From: Diadophis punctatus similis
Taxonomy: Eukaryota; Chordata; Lepidosauria; Squamata; Dipsadidae
Assembly: GCA_023053685.1 (NCBI GenBank)
Contig: JALIGW010000015.1
Coordinates: 308,001-372,000, forward strand
Length of the DNA: 64,000 nt
Direction: 5' to 3'
This document shows, piece after piece, positions 45,348 through 55,114 of the stretch. Positions within the stretch are counted from its first letter, which is position 1, and every line of letters begins with the position of its first letter. The position numbers and the translations under genes are program-made. Below the pieces are notes generated by a model that ran no database searches, was not told the origin of the DNA, and saw nothing but the letters and a program-made list of their open reading frames with translations.

Positions 45348-45428
<81 letters not shown>
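45348..45428. repeat. (CA)n-(GA)n microsatellite
   Basis: CA units to 45390, then GA units to about 45428. Confidence 0.97.
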
Positions 45429-45431
<3 letters not shown>

Positions 45432-45859
45432 AAGTGATGCTTAAAACCTGCAGAACCCATTTAGTGTTACTTATTGTTAGTGACATTATGCTCAAAATAC
45501 CAAAAGGCCCTTTCAGAGGGATGCAAATCCCATTTATTGTTATCAACAACAGCGGCATTCTATTGTTTCCCCCCACCCTTTTGTCAAGCATTAAAATGTC
45601 AGAGCTCATTGTTACAACTTCATATTTTATGGATTATGCCTTTCTCTGTGTGGGTGTGAAAAAAATGTTTTGGAGGCCACACCACAATAAGAACACTTCA
45701 CCGAGGGCGGAAAAGGAAGTAAATTATTAAACATGCCAAGGCGACCAACTTCATTATTGCAAATGCTAATGCATTTGAAGGGCGCCATTCAGGGGAAAGG
45801 AATTCAATCCTGCAAACTCAGAAAAGAAGAAAGAAACGATCAAGAAACAATGGGAAGGG
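45429..45859. other. Unannotated, possible conserved non-coding DNA
   Basis: Single-copy-like. An octamer-type word ATGCAAAT lies at about 45521. No coding evidence. Confidence 0.3.
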
Positions 45860-45867
45860 TCTTAGCA

Positions 45868-46482
45868 TAAGGTGACCAGATTTTATTTTTTGTAAAGCGG
45901 GACACCATTGACGGGGGGGGGAGGTTCTAGGGGAGCAAGATGGGAGGGGTCCGTCTCTCTTATCCTGCAGCTTTGTGCACCCCCCCAAACATCCCCCCTT
46001 CATCGCAGCCAGGGGTGGGTTCCTACTGGAGCGGGCTTACCTGTTCGTCGCCGCAGAGCTGAAGAAGCTGGTGGCGTTCGCGGCGCGGGGCTTCCCCCGC
46101 CCGCTTTCTCCGGCCGCCGGGACGCCGCCATTTGCGTTCTTTTGCCCTCTGCGCATGCGCAAAGCGTTCTGCTTGCACAGAGGGCAAAAGAACGCAAATG
46201 GCGGCGTCCCGGCGGCCGGGGAAAGCAGGCAGGGAAGCCCCGCGCCGCAAATGCCACCAGCTTCTTCGGCTCTGCGGCGACAAACAGGCAAGACCGCCGC
46301 TGCCCCTCTCACTGCCCTCCCTCCCCGCCTGGCAGGAGGAGGCAGGCGAGGCAGGAGGCAGAGGGGTGTGCAGGGCAAATTCAAATTTTAAAAGCGGGAC
46401 TTTTTTGAAACGCCGCGGGACGCGGGACAAATTATTAAAAAGCGGGACTATCCCGCCAAAAGCGGGACGTCTGGTCACCTTA
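45868..46482. mobile_element. hAT element with TAAGGTGACC ends, 615 bp
   Basis: Ends TAAGGTGACCAGATTTT / GACGTCTGGTCACCTTA with perfect 8-bp duplication TCTTAGCA (45860-45867, 46483-46490). Same family as 33121. It is longer because of a nested GC-rich foldback. Confidence 0.95.
46010..46294. mobile_element. GC-rich foldback MITE nested in hAT, one end lost
   Basis: Starts CAGGGGTGGGTTCCTAC. Arms of about 120 bp (GCCGCAGAGCTGAAGAAGC ... and its reverse complement ending at about 46290) surround a loop with the exact NRF1-type palindrome TGCGCATGCGCA at 46150-46161. The matching terminal CCCACCCCTG is missing on the right, so the end was deleted with some host sequence. Confidence 0.85.
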
Positions 46483-46682
46483 TCTTAGCAGGCAGCAAGC
46501 ATTGTCTAATTGTGTATCCAATTATACTTTTCCTAGATGGAAGTTGTCCCCTTACCAATTCATGTGTGTAAGCTCATTAACAGTCATCCAACAGCATGTC
46601 CAAAAATATTAATACAGATAGTTCTGTATTATTCCAATTACAATCAGAACTGAGTCCAAAATCTCTGTTGCTAAGCGAAACA

Positions 46683-46858
46683 TTTGTTCTACATCAGTAG
46701 AACAGCTTGCCTCCAGGAGTTGTGGATGCTCCAACGCTGGAAGTTTTTAAGAAGAGATTGGACAATTATTTGTCTGGAATGGTGCAGGGTTTCCGGCCTG
46801 AGCAGGGGGTTGGACTAGAAGACCTCCAAGCTCCCTTCCAACTCTGTTATTCTGTTCT
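46683..46858 (+). mobile_element. CR1 LINE 3' end
   Basis: Starts inside the NLPPGVVDAPTLEVFKKR-type segment and carries the full 3' UTR tip, ending TGTTATTCTGTTCTTC. Confidence 0.88.
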
Positions 46859-47576
46859 TCAAAACTTCCATCTCCGGTGAAGTTTTCAAATTTTCTAACC
46901 TGATTCATGAGTATGCTTGAGAATTGGTTTTGGTTTGGGGAGGGGCTTCTGTTAGTTGTGGTTTGGGGATCACTCCAGGTGCTGAACTTCCTCTGCTCAA
47001 CCTCACCGAACGAGACGCCAGCCAAGCACAGTTTAACCTAATGGTTTCCTGCAATTGCGGCGGGATCTGAATGCAACAAACAAACAAACAAACAAACAAA
47101 CAAATCTTTCTTTTGAGATCTGCCACAGAAAGAAACTCCAAATAGGACTTTTGTCTTTGGCCTGGTTCCCACCGTCTGAAAGCCACAAGAACATCTGGAG
47201 CGGTTGTGCTGTTCCATGTGGCATTTTTCTCGACTGAAAGATTTTACGCTGCTATTTTCTTCAAGGCAGGAATGTTGCTCTCATTGTGCTGCCTATTTAT
47301 GCTATTCTATAAATAATGATTTTCCATTAATTATCTTGTCCCCTAATTCCTTAAGTGAACACAGTCTCTGGCGAGAATTTAAACAGGAGATTGTGCCCCA
47401 AGGAGCTCATAAGCTATGAAGATTGCCAGCATGCTGAGATCTGTAGAATGTGGCTCTCTCTTATAGGAGAGACACAGCAAAATTAAGATGTAAGCTCCAC
47501 ATCTGGGCAAGACAGGAAAAAATGAAACCTCATGATCAAGTATTCCCCACCCAGCTTTGAGGAACAAATTCAGATA
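46859..47576. other. Unannotated, possible conserved non-coding DNA
   Basis: Contains (CAAA)n at 47077-47103. The stretch 47240-47400 is AT-rich with homeodomain-like ATTAATTA words (near 47330) and no repeat signature. Confidence 0.3.
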
Positions 47577-47640
47577 GTCCTTGTCTTACAATGGTTCATT
47601 TAGTGACCATTCGAATAGCACTGAAAAAAGTGACAGGAAA
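47577..47640 (+). mobile_element. Tigger/mariner-like MITE end fragment
   Basis: TAGTCCTTGTCTTACAATGG then TTCATTTAGTGACCATTCGA, one terminal part only. Confidence 0.6.
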
Positions 47641-47649
47641 CAGGCCGGA

Positions 47650-47745
47650 AGTCCTTCAGAGGCAATGATCATACGAAAAATACTTGAGCGTGCAGAGATG
47701 GATAGGTTGACTATGGAGTTGAAAGAGAGAGAAGAATCGGAGTAC
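47650..47745 (+). mobile_element. L1 LINE ORF2 C-terminal fragment
   Basis: The frame reads RKILERAEMDRLTMELKERE, the KAEMDRLT-type motif at the C-terminus of squamate L1 ORF2. The block AGTCCTTCAGAGG ... GAAGAATCGGAG is repeated at about 48190-48285, with the same left edge. Confidence 0.7.
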
Positions 47746-47760
47746 TATCAAGTTAATTCT

Positions 47761-48185
47761 CTATCAATGAGAAATACAGAACGGTAACAAACTTTGCAAA
47801 AACTGAGATGGCAATCTTCAAGCATTTGGGAATTTTTTTAGATTATATACCATTTCTTCAAGATACGGAAAGTCCCTAATTTATCAACCACTTAAGTCAG
47901 AGATAGCCACAATTATTTCCCGAGCTTCGCTGGAGTCATCCTGCTACACCACAGTGGCTTGGTTTCCCATCATGACGGAGGAGCCGTGTTACAAAATCAA
48001 ACGCATGATTTATTTGCTCATCAGGGTTGCTTGGGGAAATTCGAGATAGTGAATTAAATTATACATTCCCAACATGGAATGTCTACTAACGTGAAGGCTG
48101 GGTTCGCTCAACAAGTTTAGCAAGTCCATAAAATCCTAACATCTCCATTAACACCATGTTAAGCTTGATTAGAATTCACCTTGGC
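47761..48185. other. Unannotated sequence between two L1 pieces
   Basis: No repeat recognised. It is bounded by the two copies of the 94-bp L1 block. Confidence 0.35.
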
Positions 48186-48189
48186 CAAA

Positions 48190-48626
48190 AGTCCTTCAGA
48201 GGCAATGATTATAAGAAAAATACTTGAGCGTGCAGAGATGGATAGGTTGACTATGGAGTTGAAAGAGAGAGAAGAATCGGAGGAATACAAAGTTTGGAGT
48301 AGACCTGGCTAGAGAATAGAACTACAACTACTGTAGAAGAATTATATAATATTAATGATAATACAATTGTATTGTATATGTGTGTAAGTAGTAATATAAT
48401 TTAAATGACTGTATAATATGGGATAGTGAACTACAAGAGGCTTAGATGATATGTAAAAATTAGTATAAGTAAAATGATTGTATAATATAGCATAGTGAAT
48501 TATAGAAATAGAATCTACGAATGTTATGGAAGATATTGATACCAATACGGAACTGCTGTAATGAGAGAAAAATTGTGTGTTTTTAATGTTGAAAATGTTC
48601 AATAAAAACTATTTTTTTAAAAAAAG
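48190..48626 (+). mobile_element. L1 LINE 3' end with poly(A) signal
   Basis: ORF2 C-terminal block, AT-rich 3' UTR (repeated TATAATATRG words near 48410 and 48480), AATAAA at 48601-48606 and an A-rich tail to 48626. 5'-truncated copy. A 19-base CR1 word (GAACAATTAATCAGTGGAA) follows immediately. Confidence 0.8.
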
Positions 48627-48654
48627 AACAATTAATCAGTGGAAAAAAAGAAAA

Positions 48655-48745
48655 AGAAAAAAATGACTTATGACCATGTTTCACTCTCTTATGACTGTTG
48701 CAGCCTCCCCGTGGCCACATAATCCACATTCAGATGTTATAAATG
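48655..48745 (-). mobile_element. Tigger/mariner-like MITE fragment
   Basis: TGACTTATGACCATGTTTCA and TTGCAGCCTCCCCGTGGCC match the central/terminal part of the family. Confidence 0.55.
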
Positions 48746-48807
48746 GTTGGATAATAGAGGTAGAAATTAGGAGTTGGAAAAATATAACTATGTAAGCAAA
48801 TGGAAAG

Positions 48808-48948
48808 GGATGTGGTGGCTCAGTGGGTAAGACGCTGAGCTTGTCGATCAGAAGGTCAGCAGTTCAGCGCTTCGAATCCCTAGCGCCGCGTAATGGAGTG
48901 AGCTCCCGTTACTTGTCCCAGCTTCTGCAACCTAGCAGTTCGAAAGCA
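48808..48948 (+). mobile_element. tRNA-derived SINE, GGCTCAGTGG head, truncated
   Basis: GTGGCTCAGTGGGTAAGACG (A-box region), GCTTCGAATCCCTAGCG (B box) and CCTAGCAGTTCGAAAGC are present. The 3' half is replaced by a CT-rich tract. Confidence 0.85.
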
Positions 48949-49052
48949 CCTTCCTTCCTTCCCCTTTCCTTCTTTTTCTTTCCTTGCTCTCTTCCCACCT
49001 TCCCTTCTTCTTCTTTCTCTTTCCTCTTTCCTTTCTCCTTTCTTGTCTCTTC
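48949..49052. repeat. (CCTT)n/CT-rich tract
   Basis: Imperfect CCTT/TTTC tract joining the truncated SINE to a hAT remnant. Confidence 0.85.
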
Positions 49053-49059
49053 TTGGATG

Positions 49060-49293
49060 CTCAAATGCAAAAGGGGAAACATTTCTCCTTTGGTTTTGTT
49101 TTGAGTTTGTTTTGCTAGCTCTCTGCCAGCGAAAATGGAGCTCCGGGGGGCTGCGTGTGGCCCTCCCGAGCTCAGTTTTAGCTGGCAGAGGGACCGCGGA
49201 CCAATCCTTCGCTGTTTCCAGGGCAGCCCCGAGGGCCAGATATAAGCACCCCGTGGGCCAGATCCAGACCACAGGCCTTGAGTTTGACACGCT
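49060..49293. mobile_element. Probable decayed hAT element
   Basis: Contains GCTCTCTGCCAGC/GCTGGCAGAGG inverted words, GGGCCAGATCCAGACCAC, and ends GCCTTGAGTTTGACACGC, like the CAGGGGTGTCAAACTC terminal repeat of a common hAT group. The other end is lost. Confidence 0.55.
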
Positions 49294-49295
49294 TG

Positions 49296-50278
49296 CTCTA
49301 TATGTAACTATTTGTTAAACATTGGGCAGTATCAGAAACATGGGCAAAAGAGGCAAAAAGACAGCCGCATCAGGGGACATGGCCTTCAGTTATTCCAGGT
49401 TTAACCCGCTTATCTACCTAACAGCATCAGAATAGAGGTGGAAAGTAGGCCACCGGGTGATCCCAATTTTAGTTCTACATCAAACTTTTAACGCCTCTTT
49501 TAGAGATCTCCTGATCAAAGAACTCTCCAGAATCCATCCATCCATATTTGAAAGGTTGGGAGGGGAAAAAATGAGAAAGAAGAAAGAAGAGAAAAATTTG
49601 GCATATAAATCCATTCAGAAGAATGGACCCGTCAAGATTAAAGGCTATAAATAAAAATGAATAAAATATACGTGTGCGGAGAGCAAAGCTGTACAAAAGT
49701 TTTATTCTTGGGGCATTTTTGACTGTAGAGTTTTCAGAATCCTCTTTCATCACTGTCCTCTGATTTAATTCCAAAAGTCCACAAACAAAGGGAATATCTA
49801 TGACTAAAAGCTTCCACTCATTCTTGAAGCGCTGCTGTGGCTGGCCAATCGTGTCAGAAGTGCATTCTTTAAAAAAAATGATCTGAAACACAGTTATCTT
49901 TTTATGATCCAACATTCCTCTGCAAAAAAAAAGAAAGAATGAAAGAAAAGGAAAGGAAAGGAAAAAAAACCCTTTTTATTTAGATTCTTCCAGCTCTTAC
50001 AGTTTAAGAAGTTGGGTTCTATCATAATGTTGGAAATGTCATAAAGATTCAGAGCTAACGGAGGATTTGGGGGGCAATTCCCTCACCAAATGTGAGTGGA
50101 TAACCTCTGATATACGATTTCTTTTAACCTTGATCGGTTGTTTCCTTTTGTTGTTGCAAGCTGGCTTCTAGCTATAATACAGTCAACAATGATGATTCCT
50201 TTCCTTTACTTTGTGTCCTGTTTTAATGGTGGCCTCTGGATCTCACCCACCTTAGCTGGGTGGAGGAACCAACTGTAG
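49296..50278. other. Unannotated single-copy-like sequence
   Basis: About 1 kb without recognised repeats apart from A-rich runs near 49923-49970. Confidence 0.35.
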
Positions 50279-50286
50279 ATATAAAC

Positions 50287-50517
50287 CAGCGGTGGGTTGC
50301 TCCAGGTTCGGCTCGGTTCTGTGAACCAGTAGCGGCAGCAGCTGGAGGCTCCGCCCACCCACCCGGGATGCTCTGCCCGCCCACCCAGGATGCTCCGCCC
50401 ACCCACCCGGGATGCTTCACCCACCCATCCACCCGGGAAGCTTCTGCGCAGAAGCGTCACGCGCGTGCGCGAGTGCGCGCATGAACCAGTAGCAACAGGA
50501 TTTAGAACCCACTACTG
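50287..50517. mobile_element. GC-rich hAT MITE with ~22-bp internal repeats
   Basis: Ends CAGCGGTGGGTTGCTCC and GGATTTAGAACCCACTACTG, flanked by ATATAAAC (50279-50286) and ATATAAAT (50518-50525). Four imperfect CCGCCCACCCACCCGGGATG units lie at 50350-50440, then CpG-rich GCGCGTGCGCGAGTGCGCGC. Confidence 0.87.
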
Positions 50518-50525
50518 ATATAAAT

Positions 50526-50650
50526 TAAACCAGTCTTTCTCAACCTTTCTCAGTGTATGGACTTCAACTCCCAGAATTCCCCAGCCTGCAAAGAGGAACC
50601 AACTGTAGATATAAACTAAACCAGTGTTTCTCAACATTGGCCACTTGAAG
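50526..50650. repeat. Tandem duplication of hAT-like fragment
   Basis: GAGGAACCAACTGTAGATAT occurs at about 50261 and again at 50595. Each copy is followed by AAACCAGT(C/G)TTTCTCAAC. Only the first copy holds the 50287 element, which therefore arrived after the duplication. The body GGACTTCAACTCCCAGAATT is part of a common hAT group. Confidence 0.6.
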
Positions 50651-50658
50651 ATCAACTC

Positions 50659-50788
50659 CTTCCTTCCTTCCTTCCTTCCTTCCTTCCTTCCTTCCTTCCT
50701 TCCTTCCTTCCTTCCTTCCTGCCTTCTTTCTTCTTCTTCCTCCTCCTTCTCCTCCTCCTCCTCCTCTTCCTCCTCCTCCTCCTCCTTT
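50659..50788. repeat. (TTCC)n and (CTT/CCT)n array
   Basis: TTCC units to 50720, then TTC and CCT units. Confidence 0.96.
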
Positions 50789-51004
50789 GTCTAGATCATA
50801 CTTTAAACTGCCAGAATGAAGCCACCTTCTAGGCTTTGTCATTGGCCAAAAACAAGTCATTATTGGTACCTGTTTCTGGTAGTAGCCAACATACCAGCAA
50901 ATGGGCCAGGCTCTGCATCTCTCCACATTCACACACTCTGTTGCTATCCGCTAAGAACTTCCACTTAAGCATACTGGTTTTACACTTAGGCACTCCTTAG
51001 CTTC
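50789..51004. other. Unannotated sequence
   Basis: Short single-copy-like stretch; nothing recognised. Confidence 0.35.
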
Positions 51005-51490
51005 TTATGACTATAACTTTGTTGTTTGTGTCTTATGATTTATGTTGATTGCTTTTGTTTTGTATCTATTATGATTTATGTTGATTGCCATGGTGGCACA
51101 GTGGTTAGAATGCAGTACTGCAGGCTACCTCTGCTGCCTGCAATTTGGCAGTTCGAGTCTCACCGGCTCAAGGTTGACTCAGCCTTCCATCCTTCCCAGG
51201 TTGGTAAAATGAGGACCCAGATTGTTGGGGGCAAGAGGCTGACTCTGTAAACCCCTTAGAGGGGGCTACAAAGCACTGTGAAGCGGTATATAAGTCTGCT
51301 ATTGCTATTGCTTATTTAGTATCCTATCACTATCTTGTATCTTATGATTTATGATGATGGTATTTTATGATGATGATCATGATTTATCACTTGTTGCTTG
51401 TATGTACACTGAGAGCTTATGCACCGGAGACAAATTCCTTGTGTATCCAATCACCCTTGGCCAATAAAGAATTCCACTTTATTCTGTTCT
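51005..51490 (+). mobile_element. LINE 3' UTR (CR1/L3 Snake1-like) split by a SINE
   Basis: TCTTATGATTTATGTTGATTGC flanks the SINE on the left, and on the right TTGCTTGTATGTACACTGAG, AGACAAATTCCTTGTGTATC, then TTGGCCAATAAAGAATTCC, the reverse complement of the blocks at 41907 and 55386. Ends in TTATTCTGTTCT without a long array. Confidence 0.65.
51089..51308 (+). mobile_element. Sauria-type SINE nested in LINE 3' UTR
   Basis: GGTGGCACAGTGGTTAGAATG head, GGCAGTTCGAGTCTCACC B box, GACTCAGCCTTCCATCC, and tail AAGCGGTATATAAGTC to TGCTATTGC. Nearly full length. Confidence 0.9.
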
Positions 51491-51494
51491 AAAT

Positions 51495-52403
51495 GAACTG
51501 TGTTCTATTCTCCAACCGTGGTGGCTGACTTGGCACTGCTTCTCATTCTCCAAAGAAAAAGAAAAAAAGATCTTAAGAAGTTCCTTTCAAAAAGTAGCGC
51601 AATCTTGGTCTCTGTCTTCCTCTTTCTTAATGAAGGCGCAAACACGGGATCGGAATAAACACGCTTACGATATAGTTTGTTTGACGATGAGGCTGCCTTT
51701 CAAATTAGCTTGCTTTTCAAACATTTCTTGTTTGAAAAAAAATGTAGTCAAAATGCAAATAGGGCGTAAATGGCACTTTAATAAATGCTCATTCAACACC
51801 CATTCTTTCTCAAATCATCCTTTTAAGGCGCTTTCATGCAAATGTTGAGAAGATGTGACATTAGAAAAATTGCTTTGACATGCTAAGGGCTTTCCGAGAT
51901 TAACAAAAAGAGAATGAACAAGATAAAGCTTTCAAAAGGCCTATTTCAGAGGAATTATTACTTCCTTTGAAACTCTTCCAAGGTTGCAGTACATTTAAGC
52001 TTGTTGGCATACATGTAAATGAAGGACTACAAAAGTATTCTTTTGCCTTCAACTTGAATTAAACCTTCAGGGTAATGTTCAAGAATCACAATAAATGGCT
52101 AAATCTTTGGCTGCAAAAAAAAAAGTATATCTAAAAATTCGCCCTTAGATATAATTTTCTTACTTTAAAAAAGAAAGAAGGAAAGAAAGAAAGAACACAC
52201 CGGAATATCTATAGCCAAAATTATTGTTTTAATTCCTTTTATGATACTGCTCAGATGGTTGGGCCGGATCTGATTTAATAAGAGAACATCTGAGGAATAT
52301 TTTATAATACGAAAGCATTAGCATGCAAGGAATGTTGCATGAGAAAATGTCTAGAGCTATTTGGTTCTCTTGTACGTTGAACATGAGCATTGTGTAGAAA
52401 TGG
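51495..52403. other. Candidate conserved non-coding DNA
   Basis: No repeats from about 51495 to 52150. The composition and words (octamer ATGCAAAT near 51836, several AATTA-like cores) resemble long vertebrate conserved elements, but conservation cannot be tested from one sequence. Confidence 0.3.
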
Positions 52404-52541
52404 GAGGGAGGGAGGGAGGGAGGGAAGGAAGGAAGGAGAGAGATGGGAGGGAAGGAAGGAAGGGGAAAGGAAATTCGGGAAGGAAGGAAGGAAGGAAGGA
52501 AGGAAGGAAGGAAGGAAGGAAGGAAGGAAGGAAGGAAGGAA
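52404..52541. repeat. (GGGA)n/(GGAA)n array
   Basis: GGGA units, mixed words, then about 15 perfect GGAA units. Confidence 0.96.
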
Positions 52542-52723
52542 GCATTGCCAGAGTTGCTCAATAAGGTAATCAGCCAGGGATGGTACCAATTAGCTTCTTA
52601 TTTTTGGATTGACTGTTTCCAATCCAGGCTATCTGAATGAAAATTTACAAACCTACTAAGCAAGAGAGGCTGCAAAGGAGCAAGGAACATGGTGGATTTC
52701 AAGCTAGCATGATTTTCTACCGA

Positions 52724-52813
52724 AAGGAAGGAAGGAAGGAAGGAAGGAAGGAAGGAAGGAAGGAAGGAAGGAAGGAAGGAAGGAAGGAAGGAAGGAAGGA
52801 AGGAAGGAAGGAA
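52724..52813. repeat. (GGAA)n microsatellite
   Basis: About 22 GGAA units next to the CR1-tailed SINE. Confidence 0.97.
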
Positions 52814-52825
52814 TAAGTAACATAT

Positions 52826-52932
52826 ATTAACAGAGTTGGAAGGGACCTTTCAGGTCATCTAGTCCAACACCCTACCCAAGCAGGAGATCCTACATCTACC
52901 TAGGATAGAACTCACAACCTACTGATTGTGAG
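52826..52932 (-). mobile_element. tRNA-derived SINE with CR1-type tail, partial
   Basis: CAGAGTTGGAAGGGACCTTT, TCATCTAGTCCAACACCC, then AGGATAGAACTCACAACC. It stops within the tRNA-like head where a GGAA array takes over. Same SINE as 3607. Confidence 0.8.
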
Positions 52933-53010
52933 AGGAAGGAAGGAAGGAAGGAAGGAAGGAAGGAAGGAAGGAAGGAAGGAAGAAAGGAAGGAAGGAAGGA
53001 AGGAAGGAAG
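52933..53010. repeat. (GGAA)n microsatellite
   Basis: GGAA units with one GAAA. The following 36 bases (ACATTGCCAGAGCTTCCC...) resemble those after the 52541 array. Confidence 0.96.
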
Positions 53011-53060
53011 GGTTCATTAAGGAAACATTGCCAGAGCTTCCCAGTAAGGTAACCGGCCAG

Positions 53061-53342
53061 GTTAACCTGCAGTTTGGGGCAGAAAATGACCACGAATCAT
53101 CTATACTATGCTTGTCATTCCTCCAGGTTTTCCTGAACATGTCTTCATTTTACAGTGCTTTAAATCATCATCTGGCCATTTTTAAAAATATTGCCCAGCA
53201 GCATTATTCCTGTTTTCTACCTGGAGGGAAAGCGAGGTGATGCACCAAACACTTAGGCGCGAAAGGTGCTGTATCAGCAGCAGCACAAGCTACTGTATGT
53301 CCAAGGGCATTAGAAGTTCACAGTGCTTCAGTTCAAGACTTA
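53061..53342. other. Unannotated sequence
   Basis: Ordinary short stretch, nothing recognised. Confidence 0.35.
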
Positions 53343-53460
53343 TGGTGAAGCGCCTAGGAAAATGAAGCCCAGTTACATGGTGATCCAATTTACAACCATC
53401 ACGGCTTATGACCCTAATTGCCAGACTCAGTCATGGACGTAAGCTGAGGACTACCTGTAT
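53343..53460 (-). mobile_element. Tigger/mariner-like MITE end
   Basis: Terminal part ending CGTAAGCTGAGGACTACCTG then TA; the other terminus is lost. Confidence 0.6.
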
Positions 53461-53493
53461 ATTAATAGTAAATCCAGCAAGGATGCTTTAAAA

Positions 53494-53618
53494 CAGGGGT
53501 CTCCAACCTTGGCAACTTTAAGACTTGTGGACTTCAACTCCCAGAATTCCTCAGTGGCTGAGGAATTCTGGGAGTTGAAGTCCACAAGTCTTAAAGTTGC
53601 CAAGGTTGGAGACCCCTC
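53494..53618. mobile_element. hAT-type foldback MITE, 125 bp
   Basis: Near-perfect palindrome, ends CAGGGGTCTCCAACCTTGG / CCAAGGTTGGAGACCCCTC, core GGACTTCAACTCCCAGAATT. Perfect 8-bp duplication CTTTAAAA (53486-53493, 53619-53626). The arms are nearly identical, so either young or maintained by pairing-based correction. Confidence 0.93.
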
Positions 53619-53626
53619 CTTTAAAA

Positions 53627-53878
53627 CAATGTTCCCACTTCTTTCCAACTTCAGTATCTCTCCTCCTACGAAGACGGTCCCAACACAACAGGGAACACAC
53701 AACAGCACAACAGGGAATGTCACAGAGTTGCATTCCTATTAGTTGCAGAAGGCCAAATAACTCACAGGGCTGATAAGAGCTGATTGAAACGTGCTGGATG
53801 CGAGTTGTGTGCCTTGCTCTACAAGTGTCCGGTGGTTCTGAGCAGATTCTCAGAAAGAATAAGCTATTTAGAAGAGCT
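53627..53878. other. Unannotated sequence
   Basis: Short stretch without recognised element; AACACAACAGGGAA-type words repeat near 53685 and 53702. Confidence 0.35.
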
Positions 53879-53879
53879 G

Positions 53880-54104
53880 AGGTGGCCCAGTGGTTAAAAG
53901 CAGCACTGCAACCTACTTCACCTGACTGCTAGTTCAGCAGTTCAAATCTCACCGGCTCAAGGTTGACTCAGCCTTCCATCCTTCTGAGGTCGGTAAAATG
54001 AGGACCCAGATTGTTGGGGGCAATATGCTGAACTCTGTAAACCGCTTAGAGAGGGCTGTAAAGCACTATGAAGTGGTATATAAGTATAAGTCCTATTACT
54101 ACAC
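53880..54104 (+). mobile_element. Sauria-type SINE
   Basis: GGTGGCCCAGTGGTTAAAAG head, GCAGTTCAAATCTCACC B box, and complete body and tail to AAGTATAAGTCCTATTAC. Confidence 0.9.
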
Positions 54105-54154
54105 ATAAGCATAGAATTATACAACTCAATATGAGCCATTGCAATTAAAAAAAA

Positions 54155-54432
54155 TAGAAGAGGGAGTCAAGCTATTCTCCAAACCACCTGGAAGGCAGAA
54201 CAAGAAGAAATGGATTGGAGCTAATTATGGAGAGAAGCAACCTAGAACTAAGGAGAAATTTCCTGACAGTGAGAACAATTAATCAGTGGAAGGACTTGCT
54301 TCCAAATGTTGAGGGTGTTCCAACACTGCATGTTTTTAAGAAGAGACTAGATAACCATTTGTGTGTAAATTCCTGCCTGAGCAGAGTGTTGGTCTAGAAG
54401 ACCTCCAAGGTCCCTTTCAACCATGTTTCAGA
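54155..54432 (+). mobile_element. CR1 LINE 3' end, diverged
   Basis: Segment from KLFSKPPG through NLELRRNFLTVRTINQW to VFKKRLDNHL, then a short diverged 3' UTR. No array at the tail. Confidence 0.82.
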
Positions 54433-55114
54433 TATTACTCTCTGCATCATACCAACCACGTTATTTAGGAGGCTAAATCCACATTGCAATCCAGCAAAAG
54501 TTATCTGGCTTGAGCTAGGCGTAGGCAAAAATCAAACTGATCATTTCCCAGGTTGCATTCCCTGTCATTACCCAGGCTTTGATGAAAAGTTTCTCCTAAT
54601 TGCTTAATTAGTACCCTAGCTGTGTAGGCTTCCTTATAAGAGAACCGTCATGTTCTATCTCACTGGCGGTTGCAGTTTGAGCTGCGCATAAGGTCCGTAC
54701 TTAGATATCCCTCCTTCGTGTCACAAGGGCGCTGCCGGGCTTAATTATCAAAACTTGGCAAAGTCATCCAGAGCCTCAGAGGTGGGAGAACCAAATGGAC
54801 TTGCTATGCCTGCTCAAAAACGCTTCCAGGTAAGCAGACAGCAGACACAACACTGTGGCATTCGGGATGATGCTAGTAATTGTCCTTGATGCCATATGCA
54901 TGTCAACCTCTCGTATGTTTTTAGAGCAGAATTCAAATGACTTGTTTTGAGCTCTCCCCTTTCAACTCTTTCCAGCTGAGACAAAACTTTTTAGAAAAAG
55001 AAGCAGAAGAGCAGAGATGCCTCCATAAAAGAATGTAGAAAGCGGCGCGCTGGATGATTAATGCTAACCAAAAATTCAGAGATGTGGATGGGACGGAAGG
55101 CTTGCAATAGAGAA
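54433..55114. other. Candidate conserved non-coding DNA
   Basis: Single-copy-like. The part 54540-54740 (AATTGCTTAATTAGTACC and neighbours) looks like regulatory DNA by composition only. Confidence 0.3.

Noticed and set aside
45908..46488. GC-rich frames (118-166 codons) that look like a CpG-island first exon
   Set aside because: The segment is a hAT element with a nested foldback; both ends and the target duplication are visible.
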